This document shows positions 36,290 to 47,140 of a stretch of 64,000 bases of DNA, in pieces. How positions within the stretch are numbered: position 1 is the stretch's first letter; each line of letters opens with the position of its first letter. The stretch spans positions 176,902,882-176,966,881 of the forward strand of contig CM069433.1 in NCBI GenBank assembly GCA_035610365.1. The letters are read 5' to 3'. A program made the position numbers and the translations under genes. The stretch comes from Aquatica leii (lineage: Eukaryota; Arthropoda; Insecta; Coleoptera; Lampyridae). Below the pieces are notes generated by a model that worked only from the letters and a program-made list of their open reading frames with translations, was not told where the DNA came from and did no database searches.

Positions 36290-36941
36290 ACAGAATTTTC
36301 AACCAAGCGGCTTAGAATTTGTGAAAACCAGTTTTCGAAATCTTCTCCAGTCATTCCTTCGTTTTAATCTCCAGTTTTCTTTGATTCGAAACATAGCAAA
36401 CCATTCTCAACAAAACCGTCTTCAGATCCTATGTGGAGTATTATAAGACGATGAAAACCTGTCTCGGAGTCAAGATTGTTGTATCCTTCCATACTTTGCT
36501 TACAGTATGACCAGCGTTCACCCAGGTTTCATCTAAAAAATACAATTTTCTGCCCTCCTCCCTGTGCTTTCGTATTTCTCGCAGAAAGCATAGTCTCCAA
36601 GCAATGATCTCGTTTTTTTTCTTTAAGAATACTATTGCGTAATCTTTTGGAGAATCTATAACGCAAAACCACAATCACATTAAAATATGTATAAATAAAC
36701 AATTTGTTTACTCACCGAAATCCAATTTCTTTAATTAGCAAACGCATCGTAGTTCTTTTCAATTGAGGTAGATTTTCGTTTTCTTGCAATGCCGCTAATA
36801 TTTTATTCAGAATAGCATTTTAAGCTGCATCATCGATGTTGTCCAAAACTGATCGTGGTCTGTGATACACTTTTGGTGCTTGAAGGTCATGTGTTTCTTG
36901 ATATTCACGAATAATATTCAAAACACTCGAGACACACACAT
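36290..36941 (-). pseudogene. IS630/Tc1-type DDE transposase relic with introns
   Basis: On the minus strand an acceptor at 36942 (GCTAG) opens an exon 36716-36941 with a helix-turn-helix (SSVLNIIREYQETHDLQ) and then ALQENENLPQLKRTTMRLL and KEIGFR; one in-frame stop follows DNIDDAA. A 60-base intron, 36656-36715 (GTGAGT to TTATAG), follows. The next exon gives FSKRLRNSILKE, a +1 shift in an A run near 36620, then RKLYFLDETWVNAGHTVSKV (first catalytic Asp). After another shift it reads HIGSEDGFVENGLLCFESKK and GEDFENWF. The second and third catalytic blocks are missing. This is a known insect-wide class of DDE transposases with LDETWVNAGHT. An upstream exon with the start should lie in 37000-37600 but was not recognised. 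Confidence 0.82.
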
Positions 36942-37685
36942 CTAGCATTGTAATTGATATAGATAATATTAACAACTTAATTAAAATTGAAAAATAGTAT
37001 TTTGTCAAATGAATAGAAATAACAAAAACTGCGAATAAGTTAACCAAAATGTCAAACATTAAACTGAAGTATGTCATTAAAATTTAAAATACAAGAGTTT
37101 GTTGTGATACTGACTTGAAAATAAAAAATTATTCAAATTTAGCGCGGATTTGTTTGGAGGGACTTAACTCTATTTATTCTTAACTCTATCATTATAAAAC
37201 TCTTAAAACAGATTAAAAATAAAGAAAGATGATTAAATCTTAAAAAAACAACAAAGAAGAACAAGAAAGAATGGAAACTGTTTATAGAGCTGATACAAAT
37301 TTTTCTCTAAAAACTCAATATTAGAGAGACTTTTATAAACAAGAGTGGGCGGCGATTCTATAGTCAGAAAAACGTTGTCGTGAGATAAAAGCAATATTTG
37401 TGCCAAAGCAGCGACACTGTAAGAGAAGTGTTAAAAAAAGTGAAACAAATACATCATAAACATCTTGAGGGTGGTATATTAGAATTGAGTTTAACTAGCA
37501 ATTAAAGAATACCATTTAAGTGAATTCAATAAGGAATAAAAAACATTGTGCGCGAAGACCTTACCAAAAAATTTATTAATGAATAAATGTTAAAGTTTGG
37601 TATATTTTCTATTTGCACCATGTGAACGGGTCTCTCCATGGCTTGCTTTAAATTATCATACAAAATTGAAGGAGGAGCTTAACTC

Positions 37686-38330
37686 TATAACACATATAAG
37701 AGTGAAATTCAGATGAGAAGTTTTAGTGAATTACGATTAGTTCAGATTTAAGAGGAAAAGGGAAACAAGGAAAGCTATATTTTAAGGATACTTTTTTTAA
37801 AAAAAAGTTTAGAAAAAAGAAAAACAATTTTATCGCCTTTATAGGCTTGAGGCGTACGACAAAACCTAGTGGAGACAATTCGTTTAAATATTAGAAAAGA
37901 CAAATCAAATATAAAGATTATCGTGATGTTAGATTCTGTTAAATAAGCATTTACTATTAACGGGCTTTCAATTTTTTATTTTAAATCTGGGTTTTCTACT
38001 GTAAGGAATTAAATTTAATTTTAATACTAATTGAACCTTTGGGATTAAACTTTAAACTGTACTTTATTTTTAAGTATTCTTTAGTAGTACTGTCCCATTA
38101 TTGTTTGAAAGCGATTATAGGATTCAGTTGTAAACCCGGAGGTGTTAAGTAGTGTTTTAACCAGTTGATTTTTAGTTTCTTATTTTGAATACTTATTAGA
38201 TACATTACCGAAGTAATAGTAAGACAAACACACACACACACACACATACTATTTGAATACATAATGTAAGCACATATAGAAACAATACATATAAGTACTT
38301 TTAGACATAAAACTTTCACCATAAGACATT
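37686..38330. other. No recognised gene
   Basis: This is AT-rich sequence that includes a CA microsatellite at 38228-38247. Nothing else was recognised. Confidence 0.45.
38228..38247. repeat. CA dinucleotide microsatellite
   Basis: About ten AC units, uninterrupted. Confidence 0.9.
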
Positions 38331-38550
38331 ATTAAATTATTTTTTTGGGTAAATGGTGTATATTTATTATGAAATACAATTGCTAGCTTTCGAACTTTGT
38401 CTAAGTTCTTCGTCAGGCAAAAATTAAATTTTATAATTGTCAAATTAATTTAATTTTTGCCTGACGAAGAACTTAGACAAAGTTCGAAAGCTAGCAATTG
38501 TATTTCATAATAAATATACACCAGTTACCCAAAAAAAATAATTTAATCAT
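38331..38550. repeat. Penelope-like terminal repeat, inverted pair 1
   Basis: The arms 38331-38430 and 38446-38550 are near-perfect inverted copies around a 15-base centre. Each arm contains CCTGACGAAGAAC, TTAGACAAA, GTTCGAAAGCTAGC. This has the hammerhead-like core CTGACGA, a 4-base helix (GAAC with GTTC) and GAAA, at 38461-38489 on plus and 38388-38416 on minus. The sequence is closely similar in layout to the locus at 41.2-42.1 kb, which has Penelope coding remnants, so it is assigned to a Penelope-like element by that link. Confidence 0.7.
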
Positions 38551-39660
38551 ATAAGTACTACTTTAAAGCTACTAACATAAAATTAAATCGAACGTATTAA
38601 GTTACAATTGTTTTTGTTTGTATGTTTTTTATAATTAAAAATGTGTTTTTTGAATATGTCTACAGTTTCGATAACAAGTCATTTTTGTTGGTTTTACTTT
38701 ATTTTAGAAAACACAGACGACTGTCGCTTTGATTTGGTCTCATCCGAATACATCGAAGTTCGTCATCAATCTCGTTAAACTGGGAGGGGGGATTAAAACC
38801 AAAACAAGAAAGGGTGTAGATTTACCCCTGCTGTTTAAATTTATTTTTTAATATAGGCTTTCCTTCCAGCGTTTATTTTTTCATTTCTTATTGTCTTTTC
38901 TTTTATGTTCAACATGGCTCTTTCTATTTCTCTTTGAGGTTCCATAAACCATTCCCGACAAAACACATTGATTAAATCAAATTCGTTTCTAGGTGTTGCA
39001 CTATTTTGTTATTTTTAGAATTAACGATAATACATAGGTAGAATAAACGTAATTTATAAAGGATCTGTCACGTGATATGCGCAGTACACGAAATTGACAC
39101 GATGATCCATTCTTACTAATATAATACAATAAGTAGCCTTCTGAGTCTGATACACAGTCTTTAGAAAATCGCACAGAAAGGGTTCGCCTACAGGTCTTTT
39201 ACAAATTACGCGAACACTATATTTATTCGTTTTTCCTTTTAATTTAGGTTTCTTTTACTGGTATGTCTATTTCTGGTCCCGGATAATAATTTTGTTAGTT
39301 CAGTTTAAATCCTTACTTTTTGAATTGTCTGTTCAGGTCTTCTATCACTTTTTTTAGGTCTTCTATGTTGCCTGCCATTAGGATAGTGTTAATCGTTCTC
39401 CATTGATATCGTTGCGAACATAAAACTTAATTGATTTGAACGTCGAACGTGAATGTTAAGCACGATGGTGGTTCGTACTTAATAGTTGGACACTTACCCA
39501 GGTAATCAATATTTGAACAATACCAGATTCTAGGGCAAGTGTCAGTGATCAAAAAACTTAATGTTGAATGATCACTGACACTTGCAAGCGAGAGTTCAAG
39601 GGTCCGCAATCTTTTTTTCGTTCATAAAAGTTTCTCATTAACCTGAGATTCTAGCTTATA
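38551..39660. other. No recognised gene
   Basis: An open frame 38707-38853 follows a plausible acceptor (TTTACTTTATTTTAG at about 38692-38706) and codes KTQTTVALIWSHPNTSKF and more. It has no known relative and no clear donor. A perfect hairpin lies at 39535-39585. Confidence 0.35.
39535..39585. repeat. Perfect 17-base hairpin
   Basis: GCAAGTGTCAGTGATCA at 39535-39551 is exactly repeated in reverse complement at 39569-39585, with a 17-base loop. It lies 75 bases outside the Tigger-like element. Confidence 0.9.
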
Positions 39661-41093
39661 CAGGTACAGGAGTGGCCTTTCTCATTTATAGAGGTATATA
39701 AATAATACAGCAAATATGTAGTGATAAACATACATTATTGTGTAGATGTATATTATTCATTCATTCATCCAACGCATTTAAAGCTTCTTGTTATTATGGA
39801 ATGTTTTCTACTTTATTTTGACTGTGATTTCCGTCAGCACTCGTGCTCACACAATTCTGAACGATACTCTCATCAGTGTATTCTCCGGTGGTAGCCACGT
39901 CGTCGTCAATCGTGAGTAACAAGCTTGATCCATTCCTCGTTGCTAGGTCCAACTTCAACCTTATTTTCGCCTGGCAAAAAGTCTTGTTGATCTGTACTGA
40001 TTGAAACCCCAGCTTTCTTAAAGCAGTTTTTGATAGTAACGTCGCTTACTGTGTACCATGCTCTTCTTGAAAATTTTATGGTTAGAAGTATGTTAATCGC
40101 AGGATTATTGTTTGCTTCTATGAACGTAAGAACATGTTTAACAAATTCTCTACTATAAAAGCGTTTGAATGTGTGTATGATACCTTGATCTAAAGGTTTA
40201 AGTTTGCTGGTGGTACTGGCAAACAAGAACATTTTTCAGTGCTGCTAAGTCTGTATGAGCAGTACAGTTGTTTTTAAAATGCACGATTTTTTTCGTTTTA
40301 TCTTTGTGTTTTCTTATTAACTTTTTTTAACCAATATTTAAATAATAGCTTTGTCATTCAAGCTTTTGTATTACTGGTATTAATAAACAGATAGAGTTTT
40401 AACACCTTTAAAACATCTAGTCCGTACCAGTTATGTTAACACATTAAAGAATATTAAGACGTTCCTTGCTTGGTTTTCCTCTATGACATTTTTTGCCTTT
40501 AAATGTGAATGTTCTATCTGAAAGACACTTGAAGAACAAAGCAGTTTTATGAGCGTTGTAGATATCTTCTGGATCATACCTTTCTACAAGACTTGGCAGA
40601 TCATTAGTTCATTGGTTACACACGCTTTAATCCATAGATTTACTTTCCCCGGCTGTTTTTTTGAAAACTATAACATGACGCTTTTTAAAACCCTCTCAGC
40701 CATTACTAGCTGAAAATATCTGATATTTCCGTGCAATGAGACTTGATACAATCTTTTGATTTTATAAAAGGTAGATTCTGGTAAACCAAACTTACTCTGT
40801 TTTCATTTCGCGATTCCCAATTTTAAGTTTATCACTTAAAAACAACACTTTGATGTTTCGTTTTAACATTATGAGTACGTGTCGAACGTTTCTTCGCAAT
40901 TGATACTTATCAAGTGTAGGAAGTACGACAAATAACTCTGTACATTTGGGCATGGGAATACGAAATTTACGAATAAGTACAGGCAAGTAGCAGTCTCAGT
41001 TATAGAAGTCCATGAGTGAAAAACGACTTTCTGTTATAAAGGTTTCTGTTTCTCACTTATAGAGGTTTTAGAGGGTTAAAATGAGGGTACCTG
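39661..41093 (-). mobile_element. pogo/Tigger-like element relic
   Basis: The left end is CAGGTACAGGAGTGG at 39661, preceded by TA. The right end, read on minus from 41093, is CAGGTACCCTCATTTTAACC. The two share CAGGTAC and, further in, a TCTATAAGTGAGAAA-like block (CTCATTTATAGAGG at left, CTCACTTATAGAGG at right). The right flank has AG where TA is expected. It carries a broken minus-strand DDE_1 transposase. Confidence 0.75.
39906..40870 (-). pseudogene. Tigger-like (CENP-B/pogo, DDE_1) transposase, broken
   Basis: From about 40870 on the minus strand there is a short basic N-terminal piece (LSDKLKIG). A degraded stretch follows, then LVERYDPEDIYNAHKTALFF near 40600, where intact members have DIYNADET, so the first catalytic Asp is His. 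FTFKGKKCHRGKPSKERLNI follows and then CFKGVKTL. The next part, with the second catalytic Asp, is deleted. The final open segment 40232-39906 keeps TTSKLKPLDQGIIHTFKRFY, the DDE_1 motif around the third Asp, and a C-terminal region like VTIKNCFKKAGVS. Dead. Confidence 0.88.
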
Positions 41094-41501
41094 AGAATTT
41101 ACTCTCACTTATAGTGTTTTTTCGTTTACCCAGTTCTCACTCAGTCAGGTTTTGACTTTGTATTTTACACGATTATAAATGTAATAATTTCACTAAAACT
41201 AAGACAACACAATACACTCAAGGAAACTATAACTAACGAAATAAAATAGTTTTTGGATAAATGGTGCAATATATTTATTAAAAAACTTACAAGCTTTCGA
41301 GCGTGGTCTACGTTCTTATTCAGGTGACAATTAATAAAATGACAATTATAAAATAAGGTAACTAGAAAAAACAAATATTCGGAAAACTTGATAAATGTGG
41401 TAAGCTCTTTTAGGTACAGCATTTGCTCGAAGGTCTAAAGAAAAACCACCATTAAAAATTCTAGACGTAGCTTATAGTGTGTTTGGTGGATAAAGTAAAG
41501 A

Positions 41502-41612
41502 TCAGGAAATAGCAGGTAACCAGGTGTCAGGTAACTCATAACCATTGTCCCTGTTAAAGTTGTTGGGTACTTTAATAATTTCAATCGCTTTTCTGATCTT
41601 TCTTGAACGCCA
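41502..41612 (-). pseudogene. C-terminus of a Penelope-like polyprotein
   Basis: The minus-strand frame from 41609 gives SRKIRKAIEIIKVPNNFN, then RDNGYELPDTWLPAIS and a stop at 41502. This is the conserved tail that follows the GIY-YIG endonuclease in many insect Penelope-like elements. The upstream endonuclease is deleted. Confidence 0.8.
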
Positions 41613-41632
41613 GTTTTTGGTTTGTTGCTCCT

Positions 41633-41815
41633 TCGAGAATTCCTGTTGAGGAAATTATATCCAACATTGAAGTCATCAGTCATCTTCCATATCGTGAAGC
41701 GGCCGAGATCCGTTTCGAAACAACAAGAATACTACGAAAAGCAAAACTTCCAGAAAAAAACCTTCCTTATGCTAAACATCAAGCACTGAAAGATCTAAGA
41801 CCTGTTATTTCCTGA
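41633..41815 (+). pseudogene. N-terminal part of a Penelope-like reverse transcriptase
   Basis: The frame reads RIPVEEIISNIEVISHLP, then RFETTRILRKAKLPEKN and KHQALKDLRP. The block ILRKAKxPxxNxxxxEexALKxLR comes just before the first reverse transcriptase motif in Penelope-like proteins. It then jumps to the last residues of the polyprotein (VIS and stop), so the whole catalytic domain is deleted. Confidence 0.78.
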
Positions 41816-42075
41816 TCTTTACTTTATCCACCAAACACACTATAAGCTACGTCTAGAGTTTTTGATGGTAGTTTTTCTTTAGACCTTGGAGCAAGTGCTG
41901 CAGCTAAAATAACTTACAACATTTATCAAGTTTTCCGAACATTTGTTTTTTCTAGTTACCTTAGTTTTATAATTGTCATTTTATTAATTGTCACCTGAAG
42001 AAGAACATAGACTACGTTCGAAAGCTTGTGAGTTTTTTAATAAATATATTACACCATTTACCCAAAAACTATTTT

Positions 42076-44340
42076 ATGTTTCATGGTGAAAATTTTGTAT
42101 CTAAAATATAACTAACGAATTTAATAAAATTATTGTTTACTATGTGTATAACTGTCGATTTAAATAAACACTGTTTGTGATAAACTTATGATTCACGCGT
42201 AAGACCACTTATGTATATATTTATTTAACACTGACCAATATTTCTTTAAAACCTACTAAAATCGATTTCTTGAGTTTATCTTTTATACTTTTGCCTTATC
42301 TGCGACTATAATATTTTGTTGATTTCTTAAATATTTTCGTAGAGTCTCGAATGTTGAGTATGTTTCAAAATTTATTCTTTTTGTGTGAAAAGTTTTGGTA
42401 AAAGTACGTTGTTTTACTTTTCTTCTGAATGATACAAGTTTTTTTTATGTACATTTTTGATAATTCTTCAAAAATTTTGTCAGTAACAGTGTACGTTCTC
42501 TAAGAATCGAAAAAAAGTCAAACTATTTAAACTAAAATCTTTTCGCCACTCTTTTAATGTACGATTATTTATTTTAAAACATTAGTAGGTAGTCTTGAAC
42601 AGTAATAATTTGCGGTAAAAGTACATTCTTAGATGAATTGTAAACAGATTTGTTCAAAACTTCAAAACATTTTTTCACCTAAATCGCTACTTATATATGT
42701 GTTTCGTTTTTAAATGTCCTTGAATTATGATATACGCCGCTGGATTTTAAGTTTCAACTTATTCATAAGTAATCTCCTTTGGAGATAATAGTTAACCAAT
42801 GCAATTTTAATTTCATATCATTTACAATGCGGTTCACTATGATTATCAAACGTGTGGTTTTTAATACATTTTAGATAACAAAAATGTTGGTACTACATTA
42901 ACTGCGCGAAAAATGATTGACCCAATTTTACGTGAGACGAGTTCTAATAAGTAACGTCAAATTGCGAAAGTCAGTTTTTTTCTTTTGTAAACACAGAAAA
43001 AGTAGCTACATAAAAATTTAATTTTTTGTAAATACTGGGAAATACAATCTAATCTCAAGATTCTAAAACGTTTGATTCGTAAACTTGGTTTTATATAATG
43101 TAAACAAATAGTTTATTTAGAAAAAGTTATCGTTCAGTAATTAGCGCTTGCTTATGTACTTGTGACATTATAATGTTTTTGTTAAGGGGGGGCGAGTATC
43201 TATCCTTTTCATTACTCCTCGTGAGTACGCCACGGAATGCGGTATTTGTACTGACTTGTGCCCAACAATAACAAACAAGAAAATAGATAAAAATGCAATC
43301 GGTCTGTTCAAGGATGCGAGAGACTACTTTCCCCGATTAACACGTAAACGTAGTTAAACACCGTTATAAAATTAATAGTATATAAAAAGTCAAAAAGTCG
43401 TAAAATCAGTAGTTAGAAAATCATAATTTTTTTGAAACAAGGGACTATAGAAAATTGAAAAACACGCATTTTTGTTTTACCCTCTCTTCTTTTATTTTTT
43501 TAACCCCTATAACTACTATTTCACTTTTGATCGTTTCTTGGCAATTACCATTTTGCACAAATAAACACAACTTGTAGAGTTTAATTTCTTCTCACGATTC
43601 AAAAGTAACAGTAATTTGTAATTTGTACTTCGTAAAAATAGTTTTTTTGAAACCGCCTAGTTGAACAAATTTTAACGTAAGGAATTGTTATTGTACTCGT
43701 TTAGCACAATCCGGCACAACTGTGGAAAATTTAAAAACGTAGAGTTTTGTCTCACGCTCAACGCGTCAATTTTAGTATATTTCTGGTCATTTTATTGTTG
43801 TGCTCAATTAGCATTGTTAGAGGAAAAATTGATAAAGCCGTTTTAAAAATAGTGATTTGATATTTTGTGTTTGAAGTGTAACGTTTTTTATCTACTAAAT
43901 TCAGTTTTTTTTAACGACACGACATAGCATAAATTGTCGTCTATCTACGAAAAAAAAAGCAGAAGAGGGGGGGTTTTGTAATTTTATTTTTATTTATTTT
44001 TTCATTTGTTACATGTTATCGATTTTGTGCTTTCTGCACGTATCAACACTATAAAAAAATCAAATTTACTATTTACGTTTATAAATTGTAAGATTAGATG
44101 ATACATTATTACAAAAAGCTAACCAAACTCAATTGTTGAATTCAATCAAATTGAAAACTGCACAAAATTAACTAAAGCAAACCTCTAGCAAAAACTTTTT
44201 TGTTGTTAAAAACTCTATAATTTTAAGTACATTTGCGACGAATCAGTGCGGCCACATTCTAAAATTGTAAATAACTATTTACCTAGATGTCGTTTGGTAA
44301 TAAAAACAGTGTTATAGTTTACGACATTTCTCTTTTATAC
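42076..44340. other. No recognised gene
   Basis: This is AT-rich sequence. There are isolated G-rich spots (GGGGGGGCGAG near 43186, GGGGGGG near 43968) without an associated repeat or frame. Confidence 0.4.
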
Positions 44341-44785
44341 TGTAACGATTATTATTATATAAACTAATTTATTTAAACTACTAAAAATATATACACGTTT
44401 AAACTAACCGAACTAATTAAATTTAATAATATTTAATAAAAACACTTACAGTATAATTTATATATAGCGCTATCACTAATAAGTCCACAGAGGTTCAACA
44501 CTTGTTTACGTTAAAGTCACGTACCAAATTATTCACCGTAGATTTATGTCACACGCGTTAACGACTTATTTATTTAGACTTGAATAATCTTCTTAACACT
44601 GCCGTCTTCGAATTACCAGAAATAACTGACCTCGGATTTGTTTGCACAGTATTTATACATTTTGGCAAAACGTTCTCGTATGTTCCACATCCTTCGGTGA
44701 ACGTTTTAGAAAACCTCGCGAAGGCTCTCGAAGTTGCGAATAACTTCTCGAACGTTTCAATACTTACTCAGGTGTAACTGTTACT
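44341..44785 (-). repeat. Solo LTR, copy 2
   Basis: It starts TGTAACG at 44341 and ends GTTACT at 44785, giving short GTAAC/GTTAC inverted termini. The flanks ATAC (44337-44340) and ATAG (44786-44789) agree at three of four bases, fitting a 4-base duplication with one change. On the minus strand a TATAAATA box (about 44650-44657) lies in promoter position. It has no coding region and is the same family as 35495-35985. It ends 27 bases before the hAT element. Confidence 0.78.
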
Positions 44786-45199
44786 ATAGAGAAGTATAAC
44801 GTTGTATTGAGACAGGCCCGCGCCTAACACTTTTTGCGCCCTTGTGCAAATTTAAAATAACGCCCCAAATTCGTATTACGTTCATATGTGAGTACAGATC
44901 CGGGTTAAGTTAGGTATTACTATCCACTATTGAAAAATAATTTTAAAAAGTATTTTCATAAATTTATTTTCATTTTTATATTTTACAAGTACAAGCCATA
45001 AGCCATACAAGTATTTTTTTATTGAGGTACATAACATAATTATAAACTTATAGAAAACAGAAATATATTCTAACAGTATTACAACTCAAAATTTTTGTAT
45101 TTTAGTTTCAAATGTAATATATGATACAAAAGCACAGGAAATTAAAAACATATTTAAAACATTCAAAATACTCGTTTATGCATCACAGGACAAAACTGA

Positions 45200-46598
45200 T
45201 CGACAAATAAAAACAAAACAATATATTATTTTAATAATGCAACATGTCACCTTTTAAAGTGAATTGAGCTTTTCGTGCTTTAATTTTTGCAAATTGTTTA
45301 ATTAAATCTTCGGTGTCTAATTATTTTAGGTGGTCCGTTTCTATTGAAATGATAGCAAGATTACGTAGTCGGTTTTGTCCCATGGTCAACTTTTTCATCA
45401 AAATTTTGTAAATATTGCAATTCTTTAAGAAGTTGCACGGCAGTTATGTCTCGTTTATTGCGAGTTTTGTCGTTTAATAAATTTTCAAGTTTTTGACATA
45501 GTTCTAAATGTTCGTTTTCAGAATAATTATTAAATTTATCAATATTCCATGAAAACACGAAATTATTCAAGTAAGAAGAAAGTAATTGGAATATCTCATC
45601 CACTGATGTTATGATTACATCTAGAGCATTAAAAAAATCAACTTTGAACTTTAAAGTTTCGTCGTGGATCGGTTCATCGTCACGTTCATAATCAAAATGT
45701 TTTTTTTATTTTTAGCGGTCTTAGACCTCTTTGTTTTTTGAATTTAGGTTCTATGTCTTAGCTGGATGCTATTTCTTTAGCATCAATCAATAGATCATTA
45801 AAACCTTTATCGGAGCGATAAGCTTTCAAAAAAATATTCAAATTATTTAAATGATTACAACATTGAGAAACATCACAGTTCGGTTTTTGAGTTTTTTTAC
45901 TAACAATGTTAACTTTACTTAAAATATTATACCACAATATAAGAATGCAAATAAACTCAAAATTTTGCAATTTTTTGGTCAACGATGCACCCAAATTTTT
46001 TATGTTATTTTGAAAGTTTCCTTCGCTTATTTCAAACAGAGCATCATAAATCTCTCCAAGTTGATACCTTAAAGGAGTTATTCCATCTATTCTAGTAGGC
46101 CATCAAATATCCGATAAAGGTTTTAAAGTTAAATTTGTTACATTAGATTTCAGAATTGACCAGCGTTTAGTAGAAGCTGAAAAAAATTCAAACCGTTTTT
46201 GAACTAAAGAAAAAAAATTGATGCTCAATGTATTCGATTTTGCGGCATCATTGACGACAAAATTTAGGGTATGATTGCAACAAGAAACAAAGAAAGCTCG
46301 CGGATTGAAATTCAAAATTTTTCTTGTAGACCATTATGCCTACCACGCATAAATCTGACTCCGCAAAATTGTTGATATTTAAGCCTTCTTTCTCTAACGC
46401 CGACAAAAGAAATTTTGTCAAGTTAGTTCTAAAATTTTGGATTTAATATTTTCACTGATCAAGTTGATTACTTCATTTTGTATTTTATCCCCGAGATAGT
46501 TTTTGTGATCTTTTATTTGAGAGCGATTTGTATGTTCTGACATAATCGGGCCGAATTTGGAATTAAAAAGTTACCATTGTTTTTCTCAAATAACTTAT
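45200..46598 (-). pseudogene. hAT transposase, downstream part (ZMYM1-like)
   Basis: It resumes directly after the pogo insert with NKLFEKNNGNFL. A degraded stretch follows (about 46500-46320). Then come FNPRAFFVSCCNHTLNFVVN (the C-x-x-H catalytic region), STKRWSILKSNVTNLTLKPL, LRYQLGEIYDALFEI, a long helical insertion (45994-45361), and a C-terminal dimerisation remnant, LRNLAIISIETDHLK and DLIKQFAKIKARKAQF, near 45360-45230. Many stops and shifts; the block with PVTVASAERSFS expected before the last part is deleted. Clearly inactive. Confidence 0.88.
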
Positions 46599-46600
46599 TA

Positions 46601-46870
46601 CCGTAAAACCGTGTAACTTGGAACACTTTTTTAGAATAAGCAGGTGCCATGTTTCCGAAAAGTAAATTATGGCAATTTTGACCAATCACTAGTTTGTATG
46701 AGAGGTCAACCATCCAAGAAGTGAAGTCCGTTATGCTGAATTTCGTAATCATAAGTAATTATTTAAAAAAAAGTTTGGTGTTCCAAGTTACCCTCAAAAA
46801 TGACAACTTGGAACGACTGTTTGAAATCAATGTTTGCTCCAAGTTAACGTATAGTAAGGTAACCTGGAAC
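46601..46870. repeat. Subterminal AACTTGGAAC-type motif array, left side
   Basis: Copies of ACTTGGAAC or its reverse complement occur at about 46616, 46780, 46806 and 46839 (partial), with a CCTGGAAC variant near 46864. The right side has counterparts at about 48970-49015, 49354 and 49370. Such arrays often serve as transposase-binding sites; that role is inferred here. Confidence 0.6.
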
Positions 46871-47140
46871 ATTATAGACACATTTTACCGACGTCAGTGG
46901 TACATTATATCAAAAATCTAACAAGAAAACTCTATTTTAATGCTTTTTACTCAAAGTAGGTTATATAAGTAATGTTTAATAACAAAAATACACAAAAATA
47001 AAACTTGTACCTATTCTACAAATGCCTAATCCTAACATAATAATATTTTGTTTAGACGGTAGGTATACATATCTGCGCGATTTAAACATTAACGTGTTTC
47101 TCCAAAACTATTTTTGCAGCGCCAATTCTTTTGGCAACCG

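Larger units (their letters stand above)
35394..37685 (-). mobile_element. Tc1/mariner-type element, 33-base inverted repeats, TA duplication
   Basis: The left end begins GAGTTAAGCCCCTCCTTCAA at 35394. The right end, read on the minus strand from 37685, begins GAGTTAAGCTCCTCCTTCAA. The two 33-base repeats differ at two positions. TA flanks both ends (35392-35393 and 37686-37687). The element contains a minus-strand DDE transposase relic with introns (36290-36941) and a solo LTR of another family at 35495-35985. A further GAGGGACTTAACTCTA near 37156-37171 repeats the end motif internally. Without the LTR the element would be about 1.8 kb. Confidence 0.9.
41240..42075. mobile_element. Penelope-like element, inverted two-piece relic
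   Basis: The outer arms 41245-41500 and about 41810-42075 are inverted copies carrying the terminal repeat (ATTTATCAAGTTTTCCGAA, ATAATTGTCATTTTATTAAT, GAAAGCTTG). Between them are coding remnants on both strands: the start of a Penelope reverse transcriptase on plus and the end of the polyprotein on minus. Both run into an arm at the same point (PxIS and stop, then TCTTTACTTTATCCACCA). So two copies of the 3' end stand tail-out around a deleted middle. The hammerhead-like core is CTGAAGA at 41995, helix GAAC/GTTC, and GAAA at 42020. The minus-strand copy at 41295-41323 is mutated in the core. Confidence 0.82.

Noticed and set aside
38228-38247. CA repeat as a regulatory element
   Set aside because: An ordinary microsatellite; nothing else supports a role.
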